In this document: piece by piece, positions 1 through 6,088 of the stretch
Layout: every line of letters starts with the position of its first letter
Position numbering within the stretch: position 1 is the first letter of the stretch
DNA from: CAIYRG01 sp035632215
Lineage (GTDB): Bacteria > Pseudomonadota > Alphaproteobacteria > Micropepsales > Micropepsaceae
Direction: 5' to 3'
Length of the DNA stretch: 8,158 bases
NCBI GenBank assembly: GCA_035632215.1
Contig: DASQHF010000110.1
Span: 1-8,158 of the forward strand
Notes under the pieces: generated by a model
What the model was told of the DNA's origin: nothing
The model's input: the letters and a program-made list of their open reading frames with translations, nothing else
Database searches by the model: none
Program-made: the position numbers and the translations under genes

Positions 1-409
1 AGAAATCGAGATATAAGTCGAACGAGTTTAATGGGCGAACGCCAGCGAACGCTTGATATGCAGTTGCGTTCGTAAGATAGATGCTTGCAACTTTATCGGG
101 TCTATTTGGGGAGTGAAAAATCGTTGCGTCTTCACCAGTCAACGACTGTCCGTCGCGGCCGGTGACCGTTATGGTAATTTTAAAGGCTTGGTCGCGGGCC
201 CGTTTGATATAATCTTGAAAAGCTTCCTCGGTCTGATTGTCTTGCCTCTTTAGCCTTGAAAGTTCGTAGTCCGCCTGTTCATTCACCTGCTGAAGCAAAC
301 GTTGATAGATGCTGACGACATCGTCGAGGTTGAGTTTGATCGCAACAAGTGGAACTACCTTACGGGGGAGATGCAGCAACATCGGTGGATTTTTGTCCCC
401 GGAGCTCAA
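1..409 (-). CDS. Hypothetical protein, partial (C-terminus beyond left edge), low-GC gene
   Basis: A reading frame on the minus strand stays open from an in-frame TAA at 421-419 to the left edge, so about 136 residues are visible and the C-terminus is missing. I chose the TTG at 409 because AAGG lies 7 nt upstream. The ATG at 382 is the alternative start and has no clear ribosome binding site. Counted from that ATG, residues 17-65 look helical and highly charged, possibly a short coiled coil (LNLDDVVSIYQRLLQQ, then ELSRLKRQ and EEAFQDYIKRARDQ). A beta-rich stretch follows (FKITITVTGRDGQ, residues 67-79; KVASIYLTNATAYQ, 97-110). There is no signal peptide, membrane segment or family motif I recognise, so I assign no function. 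GC is about 49% over 1-420, well below the downstream genes, which suggests horizontal acquisition. It is read in the same direction as the hydrolase operon but is separated from it by a strong terminator, so it is probably an independent unit. Confidence 0.7.
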   Translation of the reverse strand, partial: MSSGDKNPPMLLHLPRKVVPLVAIKLNLDDVVSIYQRLLQQVNEQADYELSRLKRQDNQTEEAFQDYIKRARDQAFKITITVTGRDGQSLTGEDATIFHSPNRPDKVASIYLTNATAYQAFAGVRPLNSFDLYLDF

Positions 410-484
410 GTCGGTGCCTTAATGGCATGCGCGCGGTCTTTCGTGAAACGCAAGGACTGAGGAAGAACAATCAACAGATTTCTG

Positions 485-514
485 AAAAAAGAGCGCGGCG
501 TTGACGCCGCGCTC
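485..514 (-). terminator. Rho-independent terminator of the DUF1330/MBL operon
   Basis: Read on the minus strand, a perfect 10-bp GC-rich stem (GAGCGCGGCG / CGCCGCGCTC, plus-strand arms 491-500 and 505-514) with a 4-nt loop is followed at once by six T residues (plus-strand A485-490). It begins 22 nt after the stop codon of the hydrolase gene. The T-tract exists only in the minus direction, so this is a unidirectional terminator. It should insulate the low-GC gene at 1-409 from read-through. Confidence 0.92.
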
Positions 515-536
515 CCTCAAGCAGTTTAGGAAAGAA

Positions 537-1433
537 CTATTTCAGCGTCGCATAGATGCGCCGCACGACGCCCTCGCTCGCCATGTCGTTCTGCATCGCC
601 CAGGCCTGGATGTCGGGCGCAAGCGGCTTGGCCGCCACCGCCTGATCCTCGCTCTTGCCTTCGGCTTTGAGCTTCGCCACGCGGTCGCGCATCTTGACCA
701 GCATGTCGTGATATTCCTGGAAGTCGGCCTTGGTCGACAAAGGCCCGTGCCCCGGCACGATCTTTGTCTGCGCATTGCCGATCTTCAAATACGTCTCTAC
801 GCCCGAGATCATCCCGCTGATGCTGCCGCCGATCGCCATGTTCGGATAGCGATGATTGCCGCCCGTGTCGCCCACGGCGAGCACGTTGGCATCGGGGAAA
901 TAGACGACCGTATCGGTGTTGGTATGCGCGGCGGCGATATGGGTGAGCTGCGCGGTGCGGCCGCCGGTCGAGACCGTCATCTTGTCGGTGTAGACCTGCT
1001 TCGGGAGCGCTTCCGGTGGCGACGCTGCCGGCGCCTGGCCGTTTGGACCAGCCGGCGGATTGGCGAGCGCGTCTTTCAGATTTGTCTGCCCGACGATCGT
1101 GGCGCCGTCCTTGGCGAAGGCTGCGTTACCGCCGGTGTGGTCGCCGTGATAATGCGTGTTGATGAGATACTTGACGGGTTTGTCGGTGACTTTGGCGATC
1201 GCGGCCTTGAGCTTGTCGTGCATCGGCGCGAACTGGGCATCGACCATGATGACGCCGTCGGTGCCCACCGCGATCGTGACGTTTCCTCCCGCGCCCTCGA
1301 GCATGTAGGTGTTCTTGCCGAGATCGGTGGTCTTGACTTCGATTTTGGAAAAATCCTGTTGCTGAGCCGCGTTGGCGCCGGCGGCAATGATCGCGATCGT
1401 CGCCGCGGCAGCAGTCCAAAGAAGACGTTTCAT
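537..1433 (-). CDS. Exported metallo-beta-lactamase-fold metallohydrolase
   Basis: A 298-residue protein with a full set of MBL-superfamily metal ligands: H94-x-H96-x-D98-H99 in THYHGDHTGG, then H170 (AAAHTNTD), D189 (AVGDTGG) and H229 (VPGHGPL). This predicts a dinuclear, probably zinc, hydrolase. The N-terminus MKRLLWTAAAATIAIIAAG followed by ANA-AQQQ is a typical Sec signal peptide with cleavage near residue 23, so the enzyme should be periplasmic. The frame is open up to 1463, but the ATG at 1433 is chosen because AGGAGG lies just upstream and the signal peptide starts there. Position 189 is Asp, not the Cys of subclass B1 beta-lactamases. This fits the large group of periplasmic MBL hydrolases of unknown substrate; a beta-lactamase role is possible but not shown. 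The insert at about 125-145 is rich in Pro and Ala. The gene lies 56 nt downstream of the DUF1330 gene in the same direction, probably co-transcribed, and ends at the terminator at 485-514. Confidence 0.9.
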   Translation of the reverse strand: MKRLLWTAAAATIAIIAAGANAAQQQDFSKIEVKTTDLGKNTYMLEGAGGNVTIAVGTDGVIMVDAQFAPMHDKLKAAIAKVTDKPVKYLINTHYHGDHTGGNAAFAKDGATIVGQTNLKDALANPPAGPNGQAPAASPPEALPKQVYTDKMTVSTGGRTAQLTHIAAAHTNTDTVVYFPDANVLAVGDTGGNHRYPNMAIGGSISGMISGVETYLKIGNAQTKIVPGHGPLSTKADFQEYHDMLVKMRDRVAKLKAEGKSEDQAVAAKPLAPDIQAWAMQNDMASEGVVRRIYATLK

Positions 1434-1489
1434 GGGGATCTCTCCTCCTGTTCCCACGCCCAATGCGTAGAGCTTAGCACGTTGAGAAG

Positions 1490-1783
1490 TTAGACGCCCT
1501 CGATGATGCGCATATCGCGTTCGGCTGCGTCCTTGCCGAGTGCGGCAAGTGCCTCCTTGTAGCCAGGGCTGCTATACGCCGCGAGCGCCTTGTCCACGCT
1601 GTCGAACTCGATCAGGACGGTGCGCTGCATCAGACCCTGTTCCATGGTCTTCGCGGGCATGCCGCGGGCGAGGAACCGGCCGCCTTGCGCGCTCAAGGCT
1701 GGCGCCGCGAGCTTCGCATAGGCGGCTAGATTGTCGGGTTTGCTGATCGATCTGTAGACCGTGATCCAATAGGCTCTTGCCAT
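1490..1783 (-). CDS. DUF1330 family protein
   Basis: A 97-residue cytoplasmic protein matching the DUF1330 pattern: N-terminal ARAYWITVYRSISKPDNLAAY, a central GGRFLARG strand-turn, a VLIEFDSVDKALAAYSSPGY segment, and a C-terminal RDMRIIEGV strand. Family members are small ferredoxin-like (dimeric alpha/beta-barrel) proteins of unresolved function, sometimes found beside oxidoreductases or hydrolases. There is no signal peptide. The start is supported by GGAAGGAG a few bases upstream of the ATG. It is the first gene of a likely two-gene operon with the exported hydrolase (56-nt gap, same strand). Because this protein stays in the cytoplasm and its neighbour is exported, a direct physical partnership is unlikely; any link would be through a shared substrate or regulation. 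The identity of the family is fairly sure; the role is unknown. Confidence 0.85.
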   Translation of the reverse strand: MARAYWITVYRSISKPDNLAAYAKLAAPALSAQGGRFLARGMPAKTMEQGLMQRTVLIEFDSVDKALAAYSSPGYKEALAALGKDAAERDMRIIEGV

Positions 1784-1897
1784 CTCAAGCTCCTTCCAAA
1801 AATAGTCCTTGATTGACCCGCACCTCTACTCCATCTGGCCAAGCTCGCGCCAGCCGCGGCGATACCTCGTGCCGGCCTTGTTTTCTCTGGATTCCGC

Positions 1898-2087
1898 CGC
1901 GTCTCGACGTCTCCGTCACAGTCACTGTCGTCACGGGCCCCAAGGATACGGTGAAGACGCAGTTCACGCTGAAAAAACCGCACCTGTCGAGGCAAACAAC
2001 CTCACCACGATCACCGGCTGGCTCGAGAAGCTGCTTCAGGACGTGACCGAGGAAGCGTTGGCTAAAGCAGCGCCAAGCTTAGGGTAA
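1898..2087 (+). pseudogene. Possible frameshifted remnant of a gene C-terminus
   Basis: Within the 428-nt gap between the DUF1330 gene and hpnR, two short plus-strand stretches in different frames look like real protein. One is beta-like (VSVTVTVVTGPKDTVKTQF, ending near 1970). The other is helical and acidic (TITGWLEKLLQDVTEEALAK, ending in TAA at 2085-2087). They join into one frame if a single A is added to the A6 run at about 1971-1976 (ctgaaaaaaccg), so a one-base deletion in a former A7 run is the simplest reading. No convincing start or ribosome binding site lies upstream, and the sequence before about 1898 does not read as protein in one frame. I do not recognise the family. The alternative is chance open frames in GC-rich DNA. 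Apart from this the gap holds only the ribosome binding regions of its flanking genes. Confidence 0.3.
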
Positions 2088-2211
2088 GGTCATCGTGCGC
2101 TTGAAAGCGCTACCGCTAAGCGTGCGCAACTTTCCGTCCAGTTTCGGGTTTTAGCTGGACCTGCCGTCTGACAAGGGCATCCGGCGGCGCCTATAGCGCA
2201 GGGATTCCGCC

Positions 2212-3744
2212 ATGAAGCTCCTTGCCGTCCATCCGAGCGGCCTGATGTTTACGCGCATTTTCCTGCGCCTCGAGCCGTTAGGGCTCGAGCTGATCGCGGA
2301 GGCCGCGCGCCGCGCGGGCCACGAGGTGCGTATCCTCGATCTTCAGGTCGAGAACCATCGGGACTTTTATCGCGCCCTCGACGCCTGGCATCCCGACGCT
2401 GTGTGCTTCTCTGGGAACTATCTCGCGAATGTGCCTGAGATCGTCGATCTCGCTAAAGCGACGAAGGCAAGGCTGCCGCGCGCGTTCGTTTTCGCCGGCG
2501 GCCACAGCATCTCGTTCATGGCGGCCGAGCTCCTGGCCCATGGGGAGGGCACGATCAACTGTGTCCTGAAAGGCGAGGGTGAAGCTTCCGTCGTAGCGCT
2601 GCTCGATGCCGCGCGCGACGGCGATCTTTCGAGCGTGCCGGGTGCCGTGACCGAAGATGGCGAAGGCCCTCCGCCGCGCTTTGTCGCCAATCTGGACGAC
2701 TTGAGCCCCGCCTACGATCTCTTAAAGAACCGCCGGCGCTATTTCATCGGGCCTTTGGACCCTTGCGCGTCGATCGAATTCGCTCGCGGCTGCCCCTGGG
2801 ACTGCACCTTCTGTAGTGCCTGGACGTTCTATGGCCGCTCCTATCGCGCCAAGAGCCCTGCGCTCGTGGTGGATGAACTCTCGCGTTTGCGCGAGCCCGG
2901 CGTCTTCATCGTCGACGATGTCGCCTTCGTTCATCGCGACCACGGGACGAAAATCGCGGAAGCGCTGCTCTCGAAGGATATCCGCAAGGAGTATTATCTC
3001 GAGACGCGTAGCGACGTGCTCCTGCGAAACAAGGACGTGTTTCGCCTCTGGCGTCGCCTGGGACTCGAATACATGTTCCTGGGCGTCGAGGCGATCGACG
3101 AAGAGACGCTCCAGAGTTTCCGCAAGCGCACGTCGGTCGACACCAATTTCGAGGCGCTCGCATTCGCGCGCTCGCTTGGCGTCAATGTCGCGATCAACAT
3201 CATTGCCGACCCGAGTTGGGACCGCGACCGCTTCGACGTCATCCGCCGCTGGTGCATGGAGATTCCCGAGATCGTCAATATCAGCGTGGCGACGCCTTAT
3301 CCTGGCACCGAGATCTGGCACACGGAGCAGCGGCGCTTAACGAGCCGCGATTATCGGCTATTCGACATCCAGCACGCGGTGCTGCCGACAAAACTGCCGC
3401 TGCCCGAATTCTACGCCGAACTCGTCAACACCCAGCGCGTACTCCAGCGCAAGCATCTGGGCTTCCAGAACTTGAAAGACGTGGCGGCCCTCGCGACCAG
3501 GCTACTCTTTAAAGGGCAGACGAACTTCATCCGCGCGATGTTGAAATTCGACTCCGTCTTCAATCCGAAGCTTCAGCTCGCCGATCACGCACGCGAAGTG
3601 AACTACGAGATTCCGCTTCCCCCGGAATCGACGACCCATATTGATGCGAAGCGCCTCTATATCCACGCGCCCGCGCGCAAGCACCGCGTATTGGACGAGG
3701 CAACGGAGCGCTTCGTCGATGCAACGCGGCTGGGCGCGGCGTAA
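2212..3744 (+). CDS. hpnR: Hopanoid C-3 methylase HpnR (B12-binding radical SAM)
   Basis: A 510-residue class B radical SAM methyltransferase. Residues 1 to about 145 form a Rossmann-like cobalamin-binding domain (MKLLAVHPSG start, AGGHS at 95-99, GEGE at 121-124). It lacks a DxHxxG motif, as is common in this class. The radical SAM core follows with C194-x3-C198-x2-C201 in RGCPWDCTFCSAWTFYGRSY, which binds a 4Fe-4S cluster. Further family-like blocks are FIVDDVAF, YYLETRSDVLLRN, LEYMFLGVEA and ATPYPGTEIWHTE. The C-terminal region (RDYRLFDIQHAVLPTKLP, then GQTNFIRAMLKF) is what I recall as characteristic of HpnR, which methylates the C-3 position of ring A of bacterial hopanoids using SAM and methylcobalamin. 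In Methylococcus capsulatus 3-methylhopanoids aid late stationary-phase survival. The ATG has AGGGA 7 nt upstream. No squalene-hopene cyclase or other hpn gene is in the window. Other B12-radical SAM enzymes are the only real alternative. Confidence 0.85.
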   Translation: MKLLAVHPSGLMFTRIFLRLEPLGLELIAEAARRAGHEVRILDLQVENHRDFYRALDAWHPDAVCFSGNYLANVPEIVDLAKATKARLPRAFVFAGGHSISFMAAELLAHGEGTINCVLKGEGEASVVALLDAARDGDLSSVPGAVTEDGEGPPPRFVANLDDLSPAYDLLKNRRRYFIGPLDPCASIEFARGCPWDCTFCSAWTFYGRSYRAKSPALVVDELSRLREPGVFIVDDVAFVHRDHGTKIAEALLSKDIRKEYYLETRSDVLLRNKDVFRLWRRLGLEYMFLGVEAIDEETLQSFRKRTSVDTNFEALAFARSLGVNVAINIIADPSWDRDRFDVIRRWCMEIPEIVNISVATPYPGTEIWHTEQRRLTSRDYRLFDIQHAVLPTKLPLPEFYAELVNTQRVLQRKHLGFQNLKDVAALATRLLFKGQTNFIRAMLKFDSVFNPKLQLADHAREVNYEIPLPPESTTHIDAKRLYIHAPARKHRVLDEATERFVDATRLGAA

Positions 3745-3755
3745 GGCCCCACGAC

Positions 3756-3908
3756 TGTCATCCTCGGCGCGCGCGAGCCGGATGTAATCCGGGAGCGCGC
3801 GAGAAGGGGATCCAGGAGCGTCTGAGTTTCCTTTCTCTCGCGATGCAGAGTTTAACCTCGGGCCGCGCTACGCGCGGTTCCGGGGGCATCGCTCGGACGG
3901 GAATGACA
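3756..3908. repeat. Palindromic intergenic repeat (MITE/REP-like)
   Basis: The stretch between hpnR and the VOC gene starts with TGTCATCC and ends with GGGAATGACA, giving imperfect inverted ends (TGTCAT-CC against TGTCATTCCC). Inside are two compact hairpins: CCGGAT-gta-ATCCGG flanked by CGCGCG tracts (about 3769-3801), and CCGCGC-tac-GCGCGG (about 3863-3877). Phrases such as GGGGATCCAGGAGC and CGGGAATGACA are, from memory, typical of dispersed intergenic repeats in alphaproteobacterial genomes that are often miscalled as small ORFs. The repeat begins 11 nt after the hpnR stop, so its first hairpin might also help end or stabilise the hpnR mRNA, but there is no T-tract. A repeat copy number cannot be shown from one window. 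Confidence 0.65.
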
Positions 3909-3973
3909 AACTGGGCGGTATCGGCGCTTCTCTTCACCACGTATATTTAGCGCTGATCATAGGGAGGATCCTC

Positions 3974-4435
3974 ATGGAACAGCTCATCCATACGCTGCTC
4001 AAGCATTACGAAACCGGCACGATGTCGCGCCGCGAACTGGTTGGAAGCTTGGCGGCTTTATCTCTCGCCGGCTCGAGCGCGTCGGCGGCGCAGGCGTTCC
4101 CGGCGGTCAGTCTCAACCACGCCTCGATTCAGGTTTCGAATTTGCAGCGCTCGGTCGACTACTATCAGAAGACCTTCGGGCTTCAGGTCCAGACCGAGAA
4201 CAAGGCGCAGCAGCTGGTGCAGCTCAAACTCGGGAGCGGCCACCTCTCGATCCATCAGCAAAATGGGCCCGCCAGCATCGATCACTTCGCGATCGGGCTA
4301 GAGCCTTTCAATCGCGATCAGGTCGGCGCAGCTTTGAAAGCGCGCGGTGCGACGGCGCAGGACGGCGGCGGGGCAGGGCTCCACGTCGTCGATCCCGACG
4401 GGATCCTCGTCCAGGTGATCGCCGCAACGGCGTAG
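3974..4435 (+). CDS. Exported VOC (glyoxalase-fold) family protein
   Basis: A 153-residue protein with an N-terminal export region and one vicinal-oxygen-chelate module. The N-terminus has a short amphipathic lead (MEQLIHTLLKHYETGTM), then SRRELVGSL (18-26) and a hydrophobic, Ala/Ser-rich stretch ending AAQA at 39-42. That is a twin-arginine-like signal with cleavage near 42. The VOC domain begins at SLNHASIQVSNLQRSVDYY and shows the usual betaalphabetabetabeta pattern (FGLQVQTENK, HLSIHQ, DHFAIGLE, VVDPDGILVQVI). Likely metal-site residues are H49 and H104. The third position, usually Glu, appears to be Q148, so the metal chemistry may be weak or altered. GGGAGG lies 6 nt before the ATG and supports this start over M17; TATATT at 3942-3947 could be a -10 element, but no good -35 is visible. 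The substrate is unknown. The gene converges on the PQQ-dehydrogenase gene with a 4-nt gap. Confidence 0.85.
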   Translation: MEQLIHTLLKHYETGTMSRRELVGSLAALSLAGSSASAAQAFPAVSLNHASIQVSNLQRSVDYYQKTFGLQVQTENKAQQLVQLKLGSGHLSIHQQNGPASIDHFAIGLEPFNRDQVGAALKARGATAQDGGGAGLHVVDPDGILVQVIAATA

Positions 4436-4439
4436 TGCG

Positions 4440-6086
4440 CTACTCCCGAAGTGCGAAGGTCACCAGCGTGTGGCCGGAGATTGTCGTCAAATACTGCTTG
4501 CCGTCGATCTGATAGGTCACCGGCGCGTTCACGATCGAGCCGCCTAGGCTCGCTTTCCAAAGTTCTTTCCCGGTCTTCGCGTCGAGGGCGTAGAAGTATC
4601 CCTCGCGCCCGCCGGTGAACAGGATGTCGGACGCGGTCGTGAGCATGCCGGCATCGGTCACGTCGTATTGGGGGAAACTCCACACGCGTTTTCCCGTATG
4701 CGGGTCGATGGCGATCGTGGCGCCGCTTCCAACCTCGCTCGTCCAATTGTTGATCGGGCCGCGGCGTCCGACGCCGATCGTGGGCGCGCCCGGCGTGGGC
4801 GCGAGGATCGTGAATCCGCCGCCGGAGAAATTCCGCCCGGCGACGTATTGCTGCTCTTCGGGGCGGAAGATCGCAGCGTAGTTCTCCCAGGCGGAGAGAT
4901 AGAAATAGCCCGTGCTCGGGCTATAGGACGGCGGATACCAGTTCGTGCCGCCCTGAACGCCCGGATAGGTGGGGGAGCCCGCAGGCTGCGGCGTGATCAT
5001 AGGCCGTCCGTTGTTGTCGATGCCGCTCGCCCAGTTCACTTTGACGAATGGCTGACCGAGCAGGAATTTTCCCGAGGTGCGATCGAGCACGTAGAAGAAC
5101 CCGTTGCGGTTTCCCCACATCATCACTTTCGTCGGCCGGCCCTGCCAATCCATGTCGGCGAGCACCGGGACTTGGACGGAGTCGTAGTCGTAGGGGTCAT
5201 TGGGCGAGAACTGGAAATGCCATTTCAGCTTGCCCGTATCGGCATCGAGCGCGACGACGGAATCCGAATAGAGATTGTCGCCATGGCGCTGATTGGGATT
5301 CCAATCCGGGCCCGGATTGCCGATGCCCCAGTAAATCGTGTTGAGCTGGGGATCATAAGAACCGGTGACCCAGGCCGAGGCGCCGCCGGTCATCCAGTCC
5401 TCTTCGTTCCAGGTCTCGTGGCCGGGCTCGCCCGGTCCCGGAATGGTGTTGAAGCGCCACGCCTGTTTTCCCGTCGCCGCATCGTACGCCGCGATGAAGC
5501 CTCGGATGCCATACTCGCCGCCACCCATGCCGACGATGATTTTGTCCTTCACCGCCAAGGGCGCCATGGTGATGGAATAGCCGGTCTTCGGATCGCCGAC
5601 GGGCACGGTCCACAGCGGCTTGCCGTTGCGTGAATCGATCGCGACGAGATGGGCGTCGAGCGTGCCCATATAGAGCGTGTTTCCGAGCATCGCCACGCCG
5701 CGGTTGTTCGCGCCGCAACAGACGCGCGCATCGGGTGAATTGGTATAGCGATAGAGCCAGAAGACCTTGCCGGTCTTCGCGTCCAGCGCGATCACGTCAT
5801 TGGGCCGTTCGGTCACATACATGATCCCGTCGACCACAAGCGGATTGGATTCCCAGGCGCCGAACACCTGGTCCTGAAGCACCCATTTCTGCTCGAGATT
5901 CTTCACATTCTCGGGCGTGATCTGTTTCAGCGTGCTGAAGCGCTGGCTTTGATAGGAGCCGCCATAGGTGAGCCAGTTCTGCGGCTCGGCGTTCGCGTTC
6001 AGGATCCGCTGTGCAGGGACCTGCGCATCGGCGGCCATCGGAGCAGCGAGAAGAAGGCTCGAGAAAAGCGCGATCGTGTAGCGCAT
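4440..6086 (-). CDS. PQQ-dependent alcohol dehydrogenase, lanthanide-type signature
   Basis: A 548-residue quinoprotein of the methanol/ethanol dehydrogenase family, oxidising alcohols (or aldehydes) in the periplasm and passing electrons to cytochrome c. A Sec signal (about 1-21, ending AADA) precedes an eight-bladed propeller. Repeated tryptophan-docking motifs are seen at 101-110 (LDAKTGKVFW), 150-159, 201-210, 280-289, 460-469 and 501-510. Active-site features are the vicinal disulphide C123-C124 (RVCCGANNRG), metal ligands E191 (GGGEYG) and N257 (GNPGPDWN), and D300-Y301-D302. The second Asp, two residues after the catalytic one, is the feature that separates lanthanide-dependent XoxF/PedH-type enzymes from calcium enzymes, which have Ala or Ser there. 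Length is slightly below MxaF/XoxF and there is no fused C-terminal cytochrome. The ATG is 2 nt after the cytochrome stop with AAGGGGA as ribosome binding site, so translation is coupled. No PQQ synthesis genes are present. The exact substrate is not predictable. Confidence 0.93.
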   Translation of the reverse strand: MRYTIALFSSLLLAAPMAADAQVPAQRILNANAEPQNWLTYGGSYQSQRFSTLKQITPENVKNLEQKWVLQDQVFGAWESNPLVVDGIMYVTERPNDVIALDAKTGKVFWLYRYTNSPDARVCCGANNRGVAMLGNTLYMGTLDAHLVAIDSRNGKPLWTVPVGDPKTGYSITMAPLAVKDKIIVGMGGGEYGIRGFIAAYDAATGKQAWRFNTIPGPGEPGHETWNEEDWMTGGASAWVTGSYDPQLNTIYWGIGNPGPDWNPNQRHGDNLYSDSVVALDADTGKLKWHFQFSPNDPYDYDSVQVPVLADMDWQGRPTKVMMWGNRNGFFYVLDRTSGKFLLGQPFVKVNWASGIDNNGRPMITPQPAGSPTYPGVQGGTNWYPPSYSPSTGYFYLSAWENYAAIFRPEEQQYVAGRNFSGGGFTILAPTPGAPTIGVGRRGPINNWTSEVGSGATIAIDPHTGKRVWSFPQYDVTDAGMLTTASDILFTGGREGYFYALDAKTGKELWKASLGGSIVNAPVTYQIDGKQYLTTISGHTLVTFALRE

Positions 6087-6088
6087 GA

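Noticed and set aside
53..253. Plus-strand open frame of 66 codons near the left edge
   Set aside because: It lies opposite the longer minus-strand frame, which is open over the whole region and has a more protein-like composition.
501..1493. Plus-strand open frame of 330 codons opposite the MBL hydrolase
   Set aside because: It is the complement of a gene with full catalytic motifs and a good ribosome binding site. Its own translation is Arg/His/Asp-rich and lacks family features.
2141..2160. GTCCAG/CTGGAC inverted repeat upstream of hpnR
   Set aside because: Only 6 bp of stem with a 13-nt loop and no T-tract or known riboswitch features; likely chance.
3758..3940. Minus-strand 60-codon frame in the hpnR-VOC gap
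   Set aside because: It is the translation of the palindromic repeat, a frequent false gene call.
4668..5633. Plus-strand open frame of 321 codons opposite the PQQ dehydrogenase
   Set aside because: An antisense shadow in GC-rich DNA; the minus-strand protein has unmistakable quinoprotein motifs.
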